From the NCBI RefSeq assembly GCF_019195455.1, contig NZ_JAIMBW010000001.1, positions 1,860,001 to 1,924,000 on the forward strand: a stretch of 64,000 nt of DNA. Direction: 5' to 3'. The position numbers and the translations under genes were made by a program. The notes under the pieces were generated by a model that saw nothing but the letters and a program-made list of their open reading frames with translations, was not told where the DNA came from and did not search any database. Of the stretch, positions 15,032-24,530 are shown in pieces. Every line of letters begins with the position of its first letter. The first letter of the stretch is position 1. The stretch is from Gymnodinialimonas phycosphaerae. GTDB taxonomy: Bacteria > Pseudomonadota > Alphaproteobacteria > Rhodobacterales > Rhodobacteraceae.

Positions 15032-16216
15032 ATGTCGTTTCTTTTCCGCACCCTTTGCGCCGTGATCGGTGCCGCATTCCTCTTTGCCGTTGCCAACCTG
15101 GCGATCTCGGGCTTGCCCGAGCGGGGGCAAGCGATGGAAGTGGCCTCGAACGAATCTGCCCCTGCACCCAATCCCGCGCCCAATCCCGGCTCCCTGCTGG
15201 ATCTCGCCACGTCCCTCCTCGGCATCGCCTCCTCGCAGCCGATTGAAGCCCCACTCGCCGTGACGCCGATCCGCGCCATGCCTGTCGCCCCCGCCGCCCC
15301 CGCAACCGCACTGGCCTCGGAAATCGAGGCCGATTGGCGCGCCTGGATGGCGACCCATGGCCTAAGCGACGGCGCCATGGTCGTCCTCTACCCCGACGGC
15401 ACCATGCACCGCGCCGCCCTCGAGCGTGCCAGCGATGCCTCCTTCCCCGTGGCCAGCCTGTCGAAGGCGATAACCGGCATCTGCATGGACGTCGTTCTTC
15501 AGGAACAAGGGCTTAGCTGGTACACGACCCTAGGTGATATCGCGCCGCAAATGTCCCAGGTCCGGGTCACGCCTCAGCCTTGGAACGCGCGCATCTCGCT
15601 GGCGTCGCTGGCCAATCACACCTCTGGCCTTGCGCCCGACCTGACACAGGGCACCATGGGCAACGTGTTGCACGGCGCACTTGGCCTGCACCGCCGTATT
15701 GCCTCCGAGGCGCTGCGCGAAGAGAACATGCAGGGCACGCCCCGCGAATTCTTCTATAACAACACCAACTACGCCGTCCTCGGGGTGGCGATCGAGGCCC
15801 TGACCGGCCAATCCTACTCCGAGGCCTGCATGGCCCGTGCCATGACGCCTGCCGGCATCACCGATGCTACGATCCACGGACGCATGGGGTCGCGGTCGTC
15901 TTATGGCGGATGGGAGATGTCTGCCGAAAGCTACGCCCGCTTGGCGCAGCATTGGTTCACCAATGGCGCGGGCCTAGTCGGGCGTCCCTTCGACCGCCCG
16001 ATGCACGCCAACTATTCCCTCGGCTACGAAATCCGCGACCGGGGCACCTCGGCCCAGGTCTCCCACGCGGGCTACTTCTGTGAGGGCGATAACTCGGGCA
16101 CTGGCGCCTACTTCCATGCCCGGGGCGACGGCGTGGTGTTCTCGGCCAATTGGTCCGGCAGTTGCGCGGCGGCCGGGGATACCGGGCTTGGGCAGATCAT
16201 CGCGGGCCGCATGTAA
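15032..16216 (+). CDS. Exported serine hydrolase of the beta-lactamase / penicillin-binding family
   Basis: A 394-residue protein. An N-terminal hydrophobic stretch (about residues 5-28) acts as signal peptide or anchor, followed by a Pro/Ala-rich spacer to about residue 93. The class C-type domain has the nucleophile motif Ser142-Leu-Ser-Lys145 (SxxK) and the second motif in FYNNTNYAVLG (YxN). A clear third KTG motif is not visible; HAGYF may take its place. It is likely a periplasmic esterase or peptidase of the PF00144 type, not necessarily a beta-lactamase. The ATG at 15032 follows a weak ribosome site; an upstream ATG at 14993 adds 13 residues. Confidence 0.85.
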   Translation: MSFLFRTLCAVIGAAFLFAVANLAISGLPERGQAMEVASNESAPAPNPAPNPGSLLDLATSLLGIASSQPIEAPLAVTPIRAMPVAPAAPATALASEIEADWRAWMATHGLSDGAMVVLYPDGTMHRAALERASDASFPVASLSKAITGICMDVVLQEQGLSWYTTLGDIAPQMSQVRVTPQPWNARISLASLANHTSGLAPDLTQGTMGNVLHGALGLHRRIASEALREENMQGTPREFFYNNTNYAVLGVAIEALTGQSYSEACMARAMTPAGITDATIHGRMGSRSSYGGWEMSAESYARLAQHWFTNGAGLVGRPFDRPMHANYSLGYEIRDRGTSAQVSHAGYFCEGDNSGTGAYFHARGDGVVFSANWSGSCAAAGDTGLGQIIAGRM

Positions 16217-16311
16217 CCCTTCCATCGCCTCCCTTGTGGATGACGCCACTGGTCTTGCGCGCGCGGCGGCGTTAAAGCTGCGCGAAACTGCTTTGACTTG
16301 AGGCCAGCACC

Positions 16312-18015
16312 ATGACCCGCACGCTCATTACCAGCGCCATTCCCTACATCAACGGGATCAAGCACCTGGGCAACCTCGTGGGGTCTCAGCTGCCCGCTGA
16401 CCTCTATGCCCGCTACTTGCGCGCGCGAGGTCAAGAGGTGCTGTTTCTTTGCGCCACCGATGAACACGGCACCCCGGCCGAGCTTGCCGCCGCCAAGGCG
16501 GGCAAGCCCGTGGCTGAGTATTGCGCCGACATGCATGCCGTGCAGGCCGAGATCGCCCGCGGTTTTCGCCTGTCGTTTGATCACTTCGGGCGCTCTTCCT
16601 CGCCACAGAACCACGCGCTGACCCAGCATTTCGCAGGCAAGCTGGCGGACAATGACCTGATCGAGGAGGTGTCCGAGAAGCAGGTCTATTCCCACGCCGA
16701 TGGCCGCTTCCTGCCAGATCGCTATATCGAGGGCACCTGCCCCAACTGCGGCTACGATAAGGCCCGTGGCGACCAGTGTGAGAACTGCACCAAGCAGTTG
16801 GACCCCACCGACCTTATCGAGCCGCGCTCTGCCATTTCCGGCTCCACCGATCTGGAGATCCGCGAAACGAAGCACCTCTACCTGCGCCAATCGCAGCTGC
16901 GCGGACAGTTGAGCGACTGGATAGATTCCAAGACCGACTGGCCCATTCTGACGACCTCGATTGCCAAGAAATGGCTGAACGATGGCGACGGCCTGCAAGA
17001 CCGTGGCATCACCCGCGACCTCGACTGGGGCGTGCCCGTCAAGCGCGGCGACGCGGACTGGCCGGGCATGGAAGGCAAGGTCTTTTACGTCTGGTTCGAT
17101 GCGCCGATCGAGTATATCGCCTGCGCCGCCGAGGCTGTGGAGGAAGGCGTGATTTCTGATTGGGAGCGCTGGTGGCGTGTGGATAAGGGCGCCGATGACG
17201 TTCGATATGTGCAATTCATGGGCAAAGATAATGTGCCCTTCCACACACTTTCCTTCCCCGCCACGATCCTAGGCTCGGGCGAGCCGTGGAAGCTGGTCGA
17301 CTACATCAAATCCTTCAACTACCTCAACTACGACGGCGGTCAGTTCTCCACCTCGCAAGGGCGCGGTGTGTTCATGGATCAGGCGTTGGAGATCCTGCCG
17401 TCTGACTACTGGCGCTGGTGGCTCCTTTCCCACGCGCCCGAGACATCGGACAGCGAATTCACCTGGGAGGCGTTCCAACAGGACGTCAACAAGGACCTAG
17501 CCGATGTGCTTGGCAACTTTGTTAGCCGGATCACCAAGTTCTGCCGCTCCAAGTTCGGCGAAGCGGTGCCCGAAGGCGGCGACTACGTCGAACAGGAAAC
17601 GGCTCTGATCGCCGACTTGCAGGCCCGCCTGACCGCCTACCAAGCCCACATGGACGCCATCGACATCCGAAAAGCGGCGGCGGAGCTGCGCGCGATCTGG
17701 GTCGCGGGCAATGAATACCTGCAATCCGCCGCCCCCTGGACCGCCTTCAAGACGGACCCCGAGCGCGCCGCCGCGATCACCCGCTTCGCGCTGAACCTGA
17801 TCCCTTTCTACGCGGGCCTCTCGGCACCTTTCATCCCCGACGCGGCGCAAGCCATGGCGGACGGAATGCACACGGACCTCACCTGGCCCATGGACACGAC
17901 CATGACCGCCCTGCCCGCAGGCCACGCCTTCACAGTGCCCGATGTCCTCTTCGCGAAGATCCCGGACGAGAGCCGCGAAGAATGGGCCGCAAAGTTCTCG
18001 GGCGTGCGGGATTGA
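16312..18015 (+). CDS. metG: Methionine--tRNA ligase
   Basis: A 567-residue class I synthetase that charges tRNA-Met. The N-terminal Rossmann fold opens [16 protein letters not shown], where HLGN takes the place of HIGH. A zinc knuckle CPNC...CENC lies at about residues 143-160. The KMSKS loop is replaced by [11 protein letters not shown] (about residues 342-352), a variant shared with related alphaproteobacterial MetRS. The anticodon-binding helical domain follows, with no C-terminal EMAP/Trbp111 extension. It is transcribed alone, with 95 nt between it and the upstream serine hydrolase. Confidence 0.97.
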   Translation: MTRTLITSAIPYINGIKHLGNLVGSQLPADLYARYLRARGQEVLFLCATDEHGTPAELAAAKAGKPVAEYCADMHAVQAEIARGFRLSFDHFGRSSSPQNHALTQHFAGKLADNDLIEEVSEKQVYSHADGRFLPDRYIEGTCPNCGYDKARGDQCENCTKQLDPTDLIEPRSAISGSTDLEIRETKHLYLRQSQLRGQLSDWIDSKTDWPILTTSIAKKWLNDGDGLQDRGITRDLDWGVPVKRGDADWPGMEGKVFYVWFDAPIEYIACAAEAVEEGVISDWERWWRVDKGADDVRYVQFMGKDNVPFHTLSFPATILGSGEPWKLVDYIKSFNYLNYDGGQFSTSQGRGVFMDQALEILPSDYWRWWLLSHAPETSDSEFTWEAFQQDVNKDLADVLGNFVSRITKFCRSKFGEAVPEGGDYVEQETALIADLQARLTAYQAHMDAIDIRKAAAELRAIWVAGNEYLQSAAPWTAFKTDPERAAAITRFALNLIPFYAGLSAPFIPDAAQAMADGMHTDLTWPMDTTMTALPAGHAFTVPDVLFAKIPDESREEWAAKFSGVRD

Positions 18016-18080
18016 GGCAGGTCAATCCCGCGCGAACGCCGTGATCTAAGGTTGCTTCCGACCCAGCAGCGGAGGACACC

Positions 18081-18884
18081 ATGATCACGCTCCTGCCTCA
18101 CGTCTTCGTCGGCATCGCTTTTTGCGGCTTCATCGCCCTGATGCCCGTTCCCTCTGACGCGCAGCCCTACCGGCGATCATGTCATTTCGTGGTCGAGGTT
18201 GTGCCCCAAGGTGCCGGTCTTGAAGACATCCTGTATTCGTTCCGCATCTACGGCACGACCCCCCGCTATAGCCGTGTCAACGATCTACGACGCGTGATCC
18301 GCGACTATGGCACGACATGCCTGCAAACCCATTGGGCCAACCGCGACGCCGACGGCGCCCCGCCCGAATGTCGCGAGCCGACCCACTTCGAAATGCAGGA
18401 ATACCCCTTCACGGCCATGGCCGATCAGATCCGGAACGATCTGTGCGATGCCAACCCGGGCGAACTCCGCCTGACCGCGGATGTGGAGTTGTTTATCCGC
18501 GGCGAACGCGGCTGCATCGAGCGCGACGAAGAGCGCGGCGTCGTCGATCCGGCGCGCTACATCGTCTTGGCGCCGAACTACCAGTTGACGTGCCCGGCCC
18601 GCGACATAGGCGGGTTCGAAAATGTCGAACCTTCACCGCCCGCGGCCCCGTCGCACCCCAACACACGTTTTCCCGGCAACGACATCACCCTGATCGAGTT
18701 GGAGGACGCAGAAGGTTGGCAAGCGTGCTGGCAAGCCTGTGAAGAAACCGCCGCCTGCCATGCCTGGACCTTCCGGGATGCAGGAACTTCGGGCGCGCGA
18801 TACACCGGTCCGATCTGCCTGCTCAAAAGCGAAGTCGGCGAGATGGTCGAAGACGATTGCTGCCAGTCCGGCGTACGGGGATAG
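18081..18884 (+). CDS. Secreted protein with C-terminal PAN/Apple domain
   Basis: A 267-residue exported protein with a signal peptide (cleavage near SDA-QP). The N-terminal 150 residues contain paired cysteines but match no family I recognise. Residues from about 193 (NTRFPGNDITLIELEDAEGW) to the end fit a PAN_4 domain: QACWQACEETAACHAWTF with the paired cysteines, then GPICLLK and a final Cys pair. PAN domains bind proteins or carbohydrates. Cys-rich composition suggests disulfides in the periplasm. It lies 65 nt after metG on the same strand; function is unknown. Confidence 0.78.
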   Translation: MITLLPHVFVGIAFCGFIALMPVPSDAQPYRRSCHFVVEVVPQGAGLEDILYSFRIYGTTPRYSRVNDLRRVIRDYGTTCLQTHWANRDADGAPPECREPTHFEMQEYPFTAMADQIRNDLCDANPGELRLTADVELFIRGERGCIERDEERGVVDPARYIVLAPNYQLTCPARDIGGFENVEPSPPAAPSHPNTRFPGNDITLIELEDAEGWQACWQACEETAACHAWTFRDAGTSGARYTGPICLLKSEVGEMVEDDCCQSGVRG

Positions 18885-18971
18885 GGGCGTGCTTGGCGAT
18901 GGAGTTTTGACCACTGCCCCCGCCTGAGCGCTCACATCGCAGAAGAACGGCCCAACGGCGCTCGAAAACCG

Positions 18972-18992
18972 TGTAGTTATGGAAAAACTACA
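18972..18992. terminator. Stem-loop between convergent genes, probable terminator
   Basis: TGTAGTT (18972-18978) pairs perfectly with AACTACA (18986-18992) around a 7-nt loop. The stem is AT-rich and is flanked by short T-runs on both strands. It lies between the convergent PAN-domain and FAD-oxidase genes, where a bidirectional terminator is expected. Confidence 0.5.
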
Positions 18993-19018
18993 GTTTCACC
19001 ACAGGTTCTCGCCCCCTG

Positions 19019-20407
19019 TCAGGCCCTCAGAACGGCACCAGGGTTCAGGATGTTTTTCGGATCCAAGGCCGCCTTGATCGCCCGCATCGCGACCAGCTTG
19101 CCGGGGTCGCCATAGGTCTCCAAATCGCCGACCTTCAACCGCCCAATCCCGTGCTCTGCCGACACGGAGCCGCCCACTTCGTGGACCAGATCGTGCACGC
19201 AGGTCTTGATCGCGACGCGCTCTTGCTCGTGATCGGCGCGGGTCCGTCCCGGTTGCGGGAACACGTTGTAGTGCAAATTCCCATCGCCCAAGTGGCCGAA
19301 GCAGTTGATCCTGAACGTATTTATCCGCGCCAACCGGCCCGGAGCTTCGGCGATGAAGGCGGGAACGGAGGCCACGGGAACCGAGATATCGTGCGATGAA
19401 ATCGACCCGATCCGGCGGTTGGCCTCAGGGATATTTTCGCGGATTGCCCAGAAGTCCTGGCGCTGCGCTTGCGATTGCGCGATGACGCCGTCAGTCACCA
19501 AGCCTGCCTCGTAAGCCTTTGAAAACAAGACTTCCAAGGCCTCTTCCGGCGTTCCATGGCTGAGGCCTAGGTCAATCAGAACGCACCATTCGGGGGCTTT
19601 GTCGAAGGGCATCCTAAGCTGCGGCCCGACCTCGTTCAAGAAATCAAACCCCATCTTTCCCATCAACTCGAACGCCGAAATCCCTTCACCGATCTGGCCC
19701 TGCGCCAAGCGCAACAGGTCTAGCGCGGCTTGCGCGGATGGCACCGCCATCATCGCGGCACCCGTCGCCTGCGGTGTTGGAAACAAACGCAACGTCGCCG
19801 CGGTGATGACGCCCAAGGTGCCCTCGGACCCGATCAGAAGGTGGCGCAAGTCATAGCCCATGTTGTTCTTGCGCAGGGGCGAGAGGCCGTTGATCACCGT
19901 GCCGTCCGCCAGAACCGCCTCCACGCCCAGAACCAGGTCGCGGGCATTACCATAGCGCAGCACGTTCACGCCGCCCGCATTCGTCGCCAGCAACCCGCCG
20001 ATCCGGGCAGAGCCCTGAGAGGCCAGCGTCAGCGGAAAGATCCATCCCTCCGCCTCGGCGACCTCGTGCACATTCTGCAGAATCGCGCCCGCTTCCACCA
20101 CCATGGTCCCCGCTTGCGCATCCATCGCGCGGACGGCACTCAGGCGGTCCATTGTCAACAAAATAGGAGGGTCGCCACCCTCCTTGATCTGGCCGCCAAC
20201 CAATCCGGTGCCACCGGAATAGGGCACCACGGGGGTGCCGGTGTCATGTGACATCCGCAGGATTCGGGACACTTGCGCGGTGGAGCTGGGGGCCACGATC
20301 GCCAAGGCTTGCCCCTGCCATCGGCCGCGCGGCTCTTCCAGATACCGGGCTTCCGGGTCCCGCAAGGCATCCGGCACCTCGGCTTTCAATCGGTCAAGAA
20401 CTATCAT
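19019..20407 (-). CDS. FAD-binding oxidoreductase of the GlcD/D-2-hydroxyacid dehydrogenase family
   Basis: A 462-residue flavoenzyme of the VAO/PCMH fold. The FAD site includes VVPYSGGTGLVGGQ (about residue 62) and SARIGGLLATNAGG; the C-terminal cap carries NCFGHLGDGNLHYN and SAEHGIGRLK, whose histidines are the likely metal or substrate ligands. The family oxidises D-lactate, glycolate or D-2-hydroxyglutarate; D-2-hydroxyglutarate dehydrogenase is my first guess, without a discriminating residue. The ATG at 20407 begins MIVLDRLKAEVPDAL. It is the last gene of the respiratory operon region, 32 nt after the GNAT gene. Confidence 0.9.
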   Translation of the reverse strand: MIVLDRLKAEVPDALRDPEARYLEEPRGRWQGQALAIVAPSSTAQVSRILRMSHDTGTPVVPYSGGTGLVGGQIKEGGDPPILLTMDRLSAVRAMDAQAGTMVVEAGAILQNVHEVAEAEGWIFPLTLASQGSARIGGLLATNAGGVNVLRYGNARDLVLGVEAVLADGTVINGLSPLRKNNMGYDLRHLLIGSEGTLGVITAATLRLFPTPQATGAAMMAVPSAQAALDLLRLAQGQIGEGISAFELMGKMGFDFLNEVGPQLRMPFDKAPEWCVLIDLGLSHGTPEEALEVLFSKAYEAGLVTDGVIAQSQAQRQDFWAIRENIPEANRRIGSISSHDISVPVASVPAFIAEAPGRLARINTFRINCFGHLGDGNLHYNVFPQPGRTRADHEQERVAIKTCVHDLVHEVGGSVSAEHGIGRLKVGDLETYGDPGKLVAMRAIKAALDPKNILNPGAVLRA

Positions 20408-20439
20408 GGGATGAGACCTAGCGCGCGGGCAGGCCCGCG

Positions 20440-21024
20440 TCACCCAACTTCGGTTTTTCCACGCCGATCACTGCGCAGATTCGCGTAAAGGACATGATTA
20501 CGCCAACGTCCGTTGATCTGAAGGTAGCTTTGCGCGACGCCCTCATACTTGAAACCCGACTTCTCCAGCACACCGCGCGAGGCGGCGTTTTCGGGTAGGC
20601 AGGCGGCTTCCATCCGGCTGAGGTCCAAGGCCCGGAACGCGTAGTGGCAAACCGCGCCAATCGCCTCACGCATGTAGCCCTGGCGCACGAAGGGCAACCC
20701 GATCCAATAACCAAGCGTCGCCGATTGCGCCGGACCACGGCGCACATTGTCCAGGGTGATCGCGCCCAAAAGAGCATCATCAGCCCGGCGAAAGATGAAC
20801 AATGGCACGGCAGAGCCCTGATTGACCGAGCGTTGGGCCCAATAGACACGGGCCGTGAAGCTTTTGCGGGTCAAATGGTCATCGGCCCAGACCGGCTCCC
20901 ACGGGACAAGGAAGTCACGCGATTGATGGCGTAGCGACGCCCATGCCCGAAAATCCGCGTGACGCGGCAGGCGCAGCGTCAAACGCTCCGTCTCCAGGCG
21001 AAGGTTACGTTTGCGCGCGATCAT
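20440..21024 (-). CDS. GNAT N-acetyltransferase (RimJ/RimL-like)
   Basis: A 194-residue acetyl-CoA-dependent acyltransferase. It starts LETERLTLRLPRHADF, and has the acetyl-CoA loop in GLPFVRQGYMREAIGAV and the C-terminal ENAASRGVLEKSGFKYEG, all typical of the Acetyltransf_3 group that includes the ribosomal-protein alanine acetyltransferases. Its start codon overlaps the M16 peptidase stop by 1 nt (TGATG), so it is translationally coupled to that gene. Confidence 0.9.
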   Translation of the reverse strand: MIARKRNLRLETERLTLRLPRHADFRAWASLRHQSRDFLVPWEPVWADDHLTRKSFTARVYWAQRSVNQGSAVPLFIFRRADDALLGAITLDNVRRGPAQSATLGYWIGLPFVRQGYMREAIGAVCHYAFRALDLSRMEAACLPENAASRGVLEKSGFKYEGVAQSYLQINGRWRNHVLYANLRSDRRGKTEVG

Positions 21025-22283
21025 CAGGCGGCCAAACGCTCCCTCACGGTGGCCAGATCAGGGGCTTTTTCCACCGGACCGTAAAGCGCCATTGCCGTCC
21101 CCGCTTGTCCCAAAGCGCCCGCATGTTCGCCCAAAGCCTGCAAGGTCACGGCGTCGATCCGCTCTACCGTTTCTTCTAGCGGCGGAATGCGGTTCCAGAT
21201 CGCGATCAACCGCGCAAGGCGTTCCGCCCGCGCAGAAGGGCTTTCCAGCCCCATCAGCATCCCCGCCTTCATCTGCGCACGCGCGCGCGCAAGTTCTGCC
21301 TCGGTCATCGTGTCGGCGGACCGCTTCAGCTCATCCACCGTCAGGCCAACGAGTTCCGGCAGATCTTCCGCCGAGGTGCCCGCGTAGATCGTTAGCAAGC
21401 CCGTGTCATCGTAGCTGCCGACCTGGGAATAAATCGTGTAGCACAGGCCGCGCTTCTCGCGGATTTCCTGAAACAGTCGTGAAGACATGCCGCCGCCAAG
21501 GGCCGTGGCAAAGATCTGCGCCGTGTAGATATCGTCCGAGCGATAGCCCGGCGCCTCCAGCGCCAAGGTGAAATGCGCCTGCTCCAACCCTTTGACAACA
21601 CGGTGTTCTCCGCCGCCAAAACGTCCCGGTTGCGCCACCGCTTGCGACGTGGGGGTAAGGTGCCCAAACGCCTTCTCGGCAAGGCGCACGATCTCGTCGT
21701 GGTCCACCGCGCCCGCGGCAGACAGGATCAGCTGACCCGGACCGTAGTTCTCGACCACGAACCGATCAAAATCCGCGCGGCCAAAGTTTTGCACCCGCTC
21801 CACCGGACCCAGAATGGTGCGCCCCAAGGGTTGCTCGGGATATGCGGCGGCCTGCAACCAGTCGAAAATGACGTCATCGGGCGTGTCCGCCGCTTGGCCG
21901 ATTTCCTGCAAGATTACGCCGCGCTCCACTTCGATCTCACGGGGGTCGAAGATGGGATTGAGGACGATATCGCTGATCAAATCCAGCGCCAAACCCACGT
22001 CATCCTTCAGCACCCGGGCGTAATAGGCGGTAACTTCGCGCGAAGTATAGGCGTTGATGTAGCCGCCAACGTCTTCGATTTCCTCGGCAATTTGTAGGGC
22101 AGTGCGCCGCTGCGTGCCCTTGAAAGCCATATGTTCCAGAAAATGCGCGATGCCGTTTTGCTCTGCCCGCTCATGGCGTCCCCCGGCATTGACCCAAAGG
22201 CCCAGGGCGGCGGATTCCAAGCCCGGCATATGCTCGGTCACGATGCGAAGGCCATTGGGCAGCGTGTGTGTTTCGACGGTCAC
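21024..22283 (-). CDS. M16-family zinc peptidase (mitochondrial processing peptidase-like)
   Basis: A 419-residue insulinase-type protease. The inverted zinc motif HFLEH (about residues 47-51) with the distal Glu in the EIEVERGVILQE helix gives an active M16 site, so this is the catalytic (beta-MPP-like) kind. It has the two-domain M16B layout, including a glycine-rich FATALGGGMSSRLFQEIREK loop. It is thought to degrade small peptides in the cytoplasm or at the membrane. The start overlaps the thrC stop by 4 nt (ATGA). The thrC-M16 pair is conserved in this group. Confidence 0.95.
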   Translation of the reverse strand: MTVETHTLPNGLRIVTEHMPGLESAALGLWVNAGGRHERAEQNGIAHFLEHMAFKGTQRRTALQIAEEIEDVGGYINAYTSREVTAYYARVLKDDVGLALDLISDIVLNPIFDPREIEVERGVILQEIGQAADTPDDVIFDWLQAAAYPEQPLGRTILGPVERVQNFGRADFDRFVVENYGPGQLILSAAGAVDHDEIVRLAEKAFGHLTPTSQAVAQPGRFGGGEHRVVKGLEQAHFTLALEAPGYRSDDIYTAQIFATALGGGMSSRLFQEIREKRGLCYTIYSQVGSYDDTGLLTIYAGTSAEDLPELVGLTVDELKRSADTMTEAELARARAQMKAGMLMGLESPSARAERLARLIAIWNRIPPLEETVERIDAVTLQALGEHAGALGQAGTAMALYGPVEKAPDLATVRERLAA

Positions 22284-23668
22284 GGGCGGATGCCTCCTTC
22301 AATCACTTTCTCTAGCGCGGCAAGGTCGTTCTCGACCCGCTGCACCCGCTCGGGACGGTCGAACAGGTCCCCCATGCGCGCGGGCAACGCGGGCCGGATG
22401 CCAGATGCCGCCTCGACCGCGTCGGGGAATTTTGCTGGATGCGCCGTGGCAAGCGTCACCAGCGGTGTCGCGCCCAGGAAGTCTTGCGCCACATGCACGC
22501 CAACGGCGGAATGCGGGCACAGCAATTCCCCCATCTCCGGCAGGGCGCGTGCGATCATGGCCGAGGTCTCATTCTCGGACGCGCGGCCCGAGGCAAACGT
22601 TTCCCGCAGGCGCCCGATCGCCCCCTGGCTGATCTTGAAGCCACCGCCGTCCTTCAGTTCGTCCATCAGTTGCGCAACCGCCGCTCCGTCCCGGTCATAG
22701 GCCTCGAACAGGGCCCGCTCGAAGTTGGAGGAAACCTGGATATCCATCGAGGGCGAGATCGAGGGCGTGACCCCCTCGGTCACATAGCCGCCGGAAACCA
22801 TCGCCCGGTGCAGGATGTCGTTCTGGTTCGTCGCGATCACCAGTTTGTCAATCGGCAGCCCCATGCGCTTGGCGATGTAGCCCGCGAAGATGTCTCCGAA
22901 ATTGCCTGTCGGGACGCAGAAGGACACCGGCCGATGCGGCGCGCCCAAGGACACGGCAGAGGAGAAGAAATACACCACCTGCGCCAGCACACGCGCCCAG
23001 TTGATCGAGTTCACTCCCGCCAGGCGCACCCGGTCGCGGAAGTCGAAATGATTAAACATATCCTTCAGGCGCGCCTGGCAATCGTCGAAATCACCGGTCA
23101 GCGCAAGGGCGTGGGTATTGGCCTCGGTCACCGTGGTCATCTGGCGGCGCTGAACGTCGCTGACGCGGCCATGGGGGAACAGAATGAACACATCGACCGC
23201 ATCAAGACCGCGAAAGGCTTCCATTGCAGCGGACCCGGTGTCGCCCGAGGTCGCCCCCACGATCGTCACCCGGTCGCCCCGGCGCGTCAGCGCGGCTTGG
23301 AACATCTGCCCAATCAACTGCATGGCAAAGTCTTTGAAGGCCAGCGTCGGGCCGTGGAACAGTTCCAAAAGGAAATGGTTGCTTTGCACTTGTTTCAGGG
23401 GCGCGCGCGCCGCGTGGCCAAAGCCCGCGTAGGCCGCTTCGATCAAACCACCGAACTCGTCATCGCTGAAAGTATCGCCCACGAAGGGCCGCATCACCCG
23501 AAAGGCGATTTCCTCATAGGACAGGCCCGCCAGCGCTGCGATATCCCCATGGGACATCTGCGGAATCTCGGCTGGCACGTAAAGACCACCATCGCGCGCA
23601 AGCCCCGTCAGCATGGCCTCTTCGAAAGACAAAACAGGCGCACGCCCGCGGGTCGAGACATATTGCAT
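22280..23668 (-). CDS. thrC: Threonine synthase
   Basis: A 462-residue PLP enzyme that converts O-phosphohomoserine to threonine. The PLP lysine is Lys112 in LAFKDFAMQ, the phosphate loop is GATSGDTGSAA, and the start MQYVSTRGRAPVLSFEEAML is canonical for this long (yeast-like) threonine synthase. The ATG at 23668 lies 11 nt after SURF1; a longer open frame to 23755 overlaps SURF1 and is not family-like. It is embedded between oxidase assembly genes and the M16 peptidase in one operon. Confidence 0.97.
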   Translation of the reverse strand: MQYVSTRGRAPVLSFEEAMLTGLARDGGLYVPAEIPQMSHGDIAALAGLSYEEIAFRVMRPFVGDTFSDDEFGGLIEAAYAGFGHAARAPLKQVQSNHFLLELFHGPTLAFKDFAMQLIGQMFQAALTRRGDRVTIVGATSGDTGSAAMEAFRGLDAVDVFILFPHGRVSDVQRRQMTTVTEANTHALALTGDFDDCQARLKDMFNHFDFRDRVRLAGVNSINWARVLAQVVYFFSSAVSLGAPHRPVSFCVPTGNFGDIFAGYIAKRMGLPIDKLVIATNQNDILHRAMVSGGYVTEGVTPSISPSMDIQVSSNFERALFEAYDRDGAAVAQLMDELKDGGGFKISQGAIGRLRETFASGRASENETSAMIARALPEMGELLCPHSAVGVHVAQDFLGATPLVTLATAHPAKFPDAVEAASGIRPALPARMGDLFDRPERVQRVENDLAALEKVIEGGIRP

Positions 23669-23679
23669 GGACGGCTCCT

Positions 23680-24351
23680 TCAAACACTCCGCCGGGTGAT
23701 ACGCCAGAGCAGGAACGCTGTCATCCCCAACCAGACAAGCGCCAGACCAAACCATTGAATTGCGTAGCCCAAATGGTTGTTCGGAATGCCATCCGCCGTG
23801 ACGGGCAAGGGTGTCAGCAGCGCGTCCGAGGCGCTGATCTCCCGCAGGACGATAAACACGGGTTCTGTTCCAAGCGACGCCGCAAGGGCGTCAACGTCTC
23901 GGGCGTACCAGATGTTGCGGGCAAGGTCGGGGGCGGGCGTGAAGCTATCGACCTCCTGGGGCCAATGCAGATTGCCCGTCACCGTCACAAGGCCCTGGGG
24001 CGGGTCCGGCTGGGGAACATTTTCCGCCAGATATCCCCGGTCCACCAGAACTCGCCTGCCGCCCGTGTCCAATACCGAGATCAAGCGATACCCCGGCCCG
24101 GACCCTTGTAGGCTGACGAGGACGCGCGCCGTGCCCTCCACGAATGAGCCCTCAGCAACCACCGGCAAATACCGATCCGCCTCGGGGTCAATGACCTCCG
24201 GCAAGGCCACCGGCGCCGCCTCGATCCGCGCGGCGATTTCGGCCAGTACGCTTTCTTTCCAGGTAAGCCGTTGCAGCTGCCACACCCCAAGCGACACAAG
24301 AATGCCAGCGCCAACCAGTCCAAAGACGACGACTGCAATTACGCGTCCCAT
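23680..24351 (-). CDS. SURF1 family cytochrome oxidase assembly protein
   Basis: A 223-residue inner-membrane protein with one helix at each end (residues 4-22 and about 195-215) and a periplasmic loop between them, the SURF1 topology. GVWQLQRLTWKES after helix 1, VDRGYL, and the pre-helix segment NNHLGYAIQWFGLA are family hallmarks. SURF1 helps insert haem a into subunit I of the aa3 oxidase. It lies downstream of ctaE, separated by 179 nt that hold a dispersed repeat, and just upstream of thrC. Confidence 0.95.
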   Translation of the reverse strand: MGRVIAVVVFGLVGAGILVSLGVWQLQRLTWKESVLAEIAARIEAAPVALPEVIDPEADRYLPVVAEGSFVEGTARVLVSLQGSGPGYRLISVLDTGGRRVLVDRGYLAENVPQPDPPQGLVTVTGNLHWPQEVDSFTPAPDLARNIWYARDVDALAASLGTEPVFIVLREISASDALLTPLPVTADGIPNNHLGYAIQWFGLALVWLGMTAFLLWRITRRSV

Positions 24352-24399
24352 GACATCGCCCTTTCAATCAAAAGGCCCGCCCCAATCGGCAGGCCCCCA

Positions 24400-24420
24400 C
24401 TTCATCTTGCCAAAAAAACT
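24400..24420 (-). repeat. Second copy of the dispersed 21-bp intergenic element
   Basis: Read on the minus strand this is 20/21 identical to the element at 7815-7835 (T-run followed by GGCAAGATGAAG). It lies in the 179-nt gap between ctaE and SURF1, which is also rich in G/C runs (24435-24520) and shows no open frame I would believe. The element probably marks a transcript-processing or attenuation point between the oxidase structural genes and SURF1-thrC. Confidence 0.6.
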
Positions 24421-24530
24421 CAAACCCGCCCTGCCCCTCCCTTGGCACGCTCCCCATCAGGGCGCGCGGGGGAGGCGGCGGCGGGGCGGGTCGGTGGGCG
24501 CCGACGCCTCCCCCGCCCCAACGGCCAAGT

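Noticed and set aside
24421..24530. Gene in the G/C-rich gap between ctaE and SURF1
   Set aside because: The only open frame is Gly/Pro homopolymeric and lacks a ribosome site. The stretch looks like repeat sequence.
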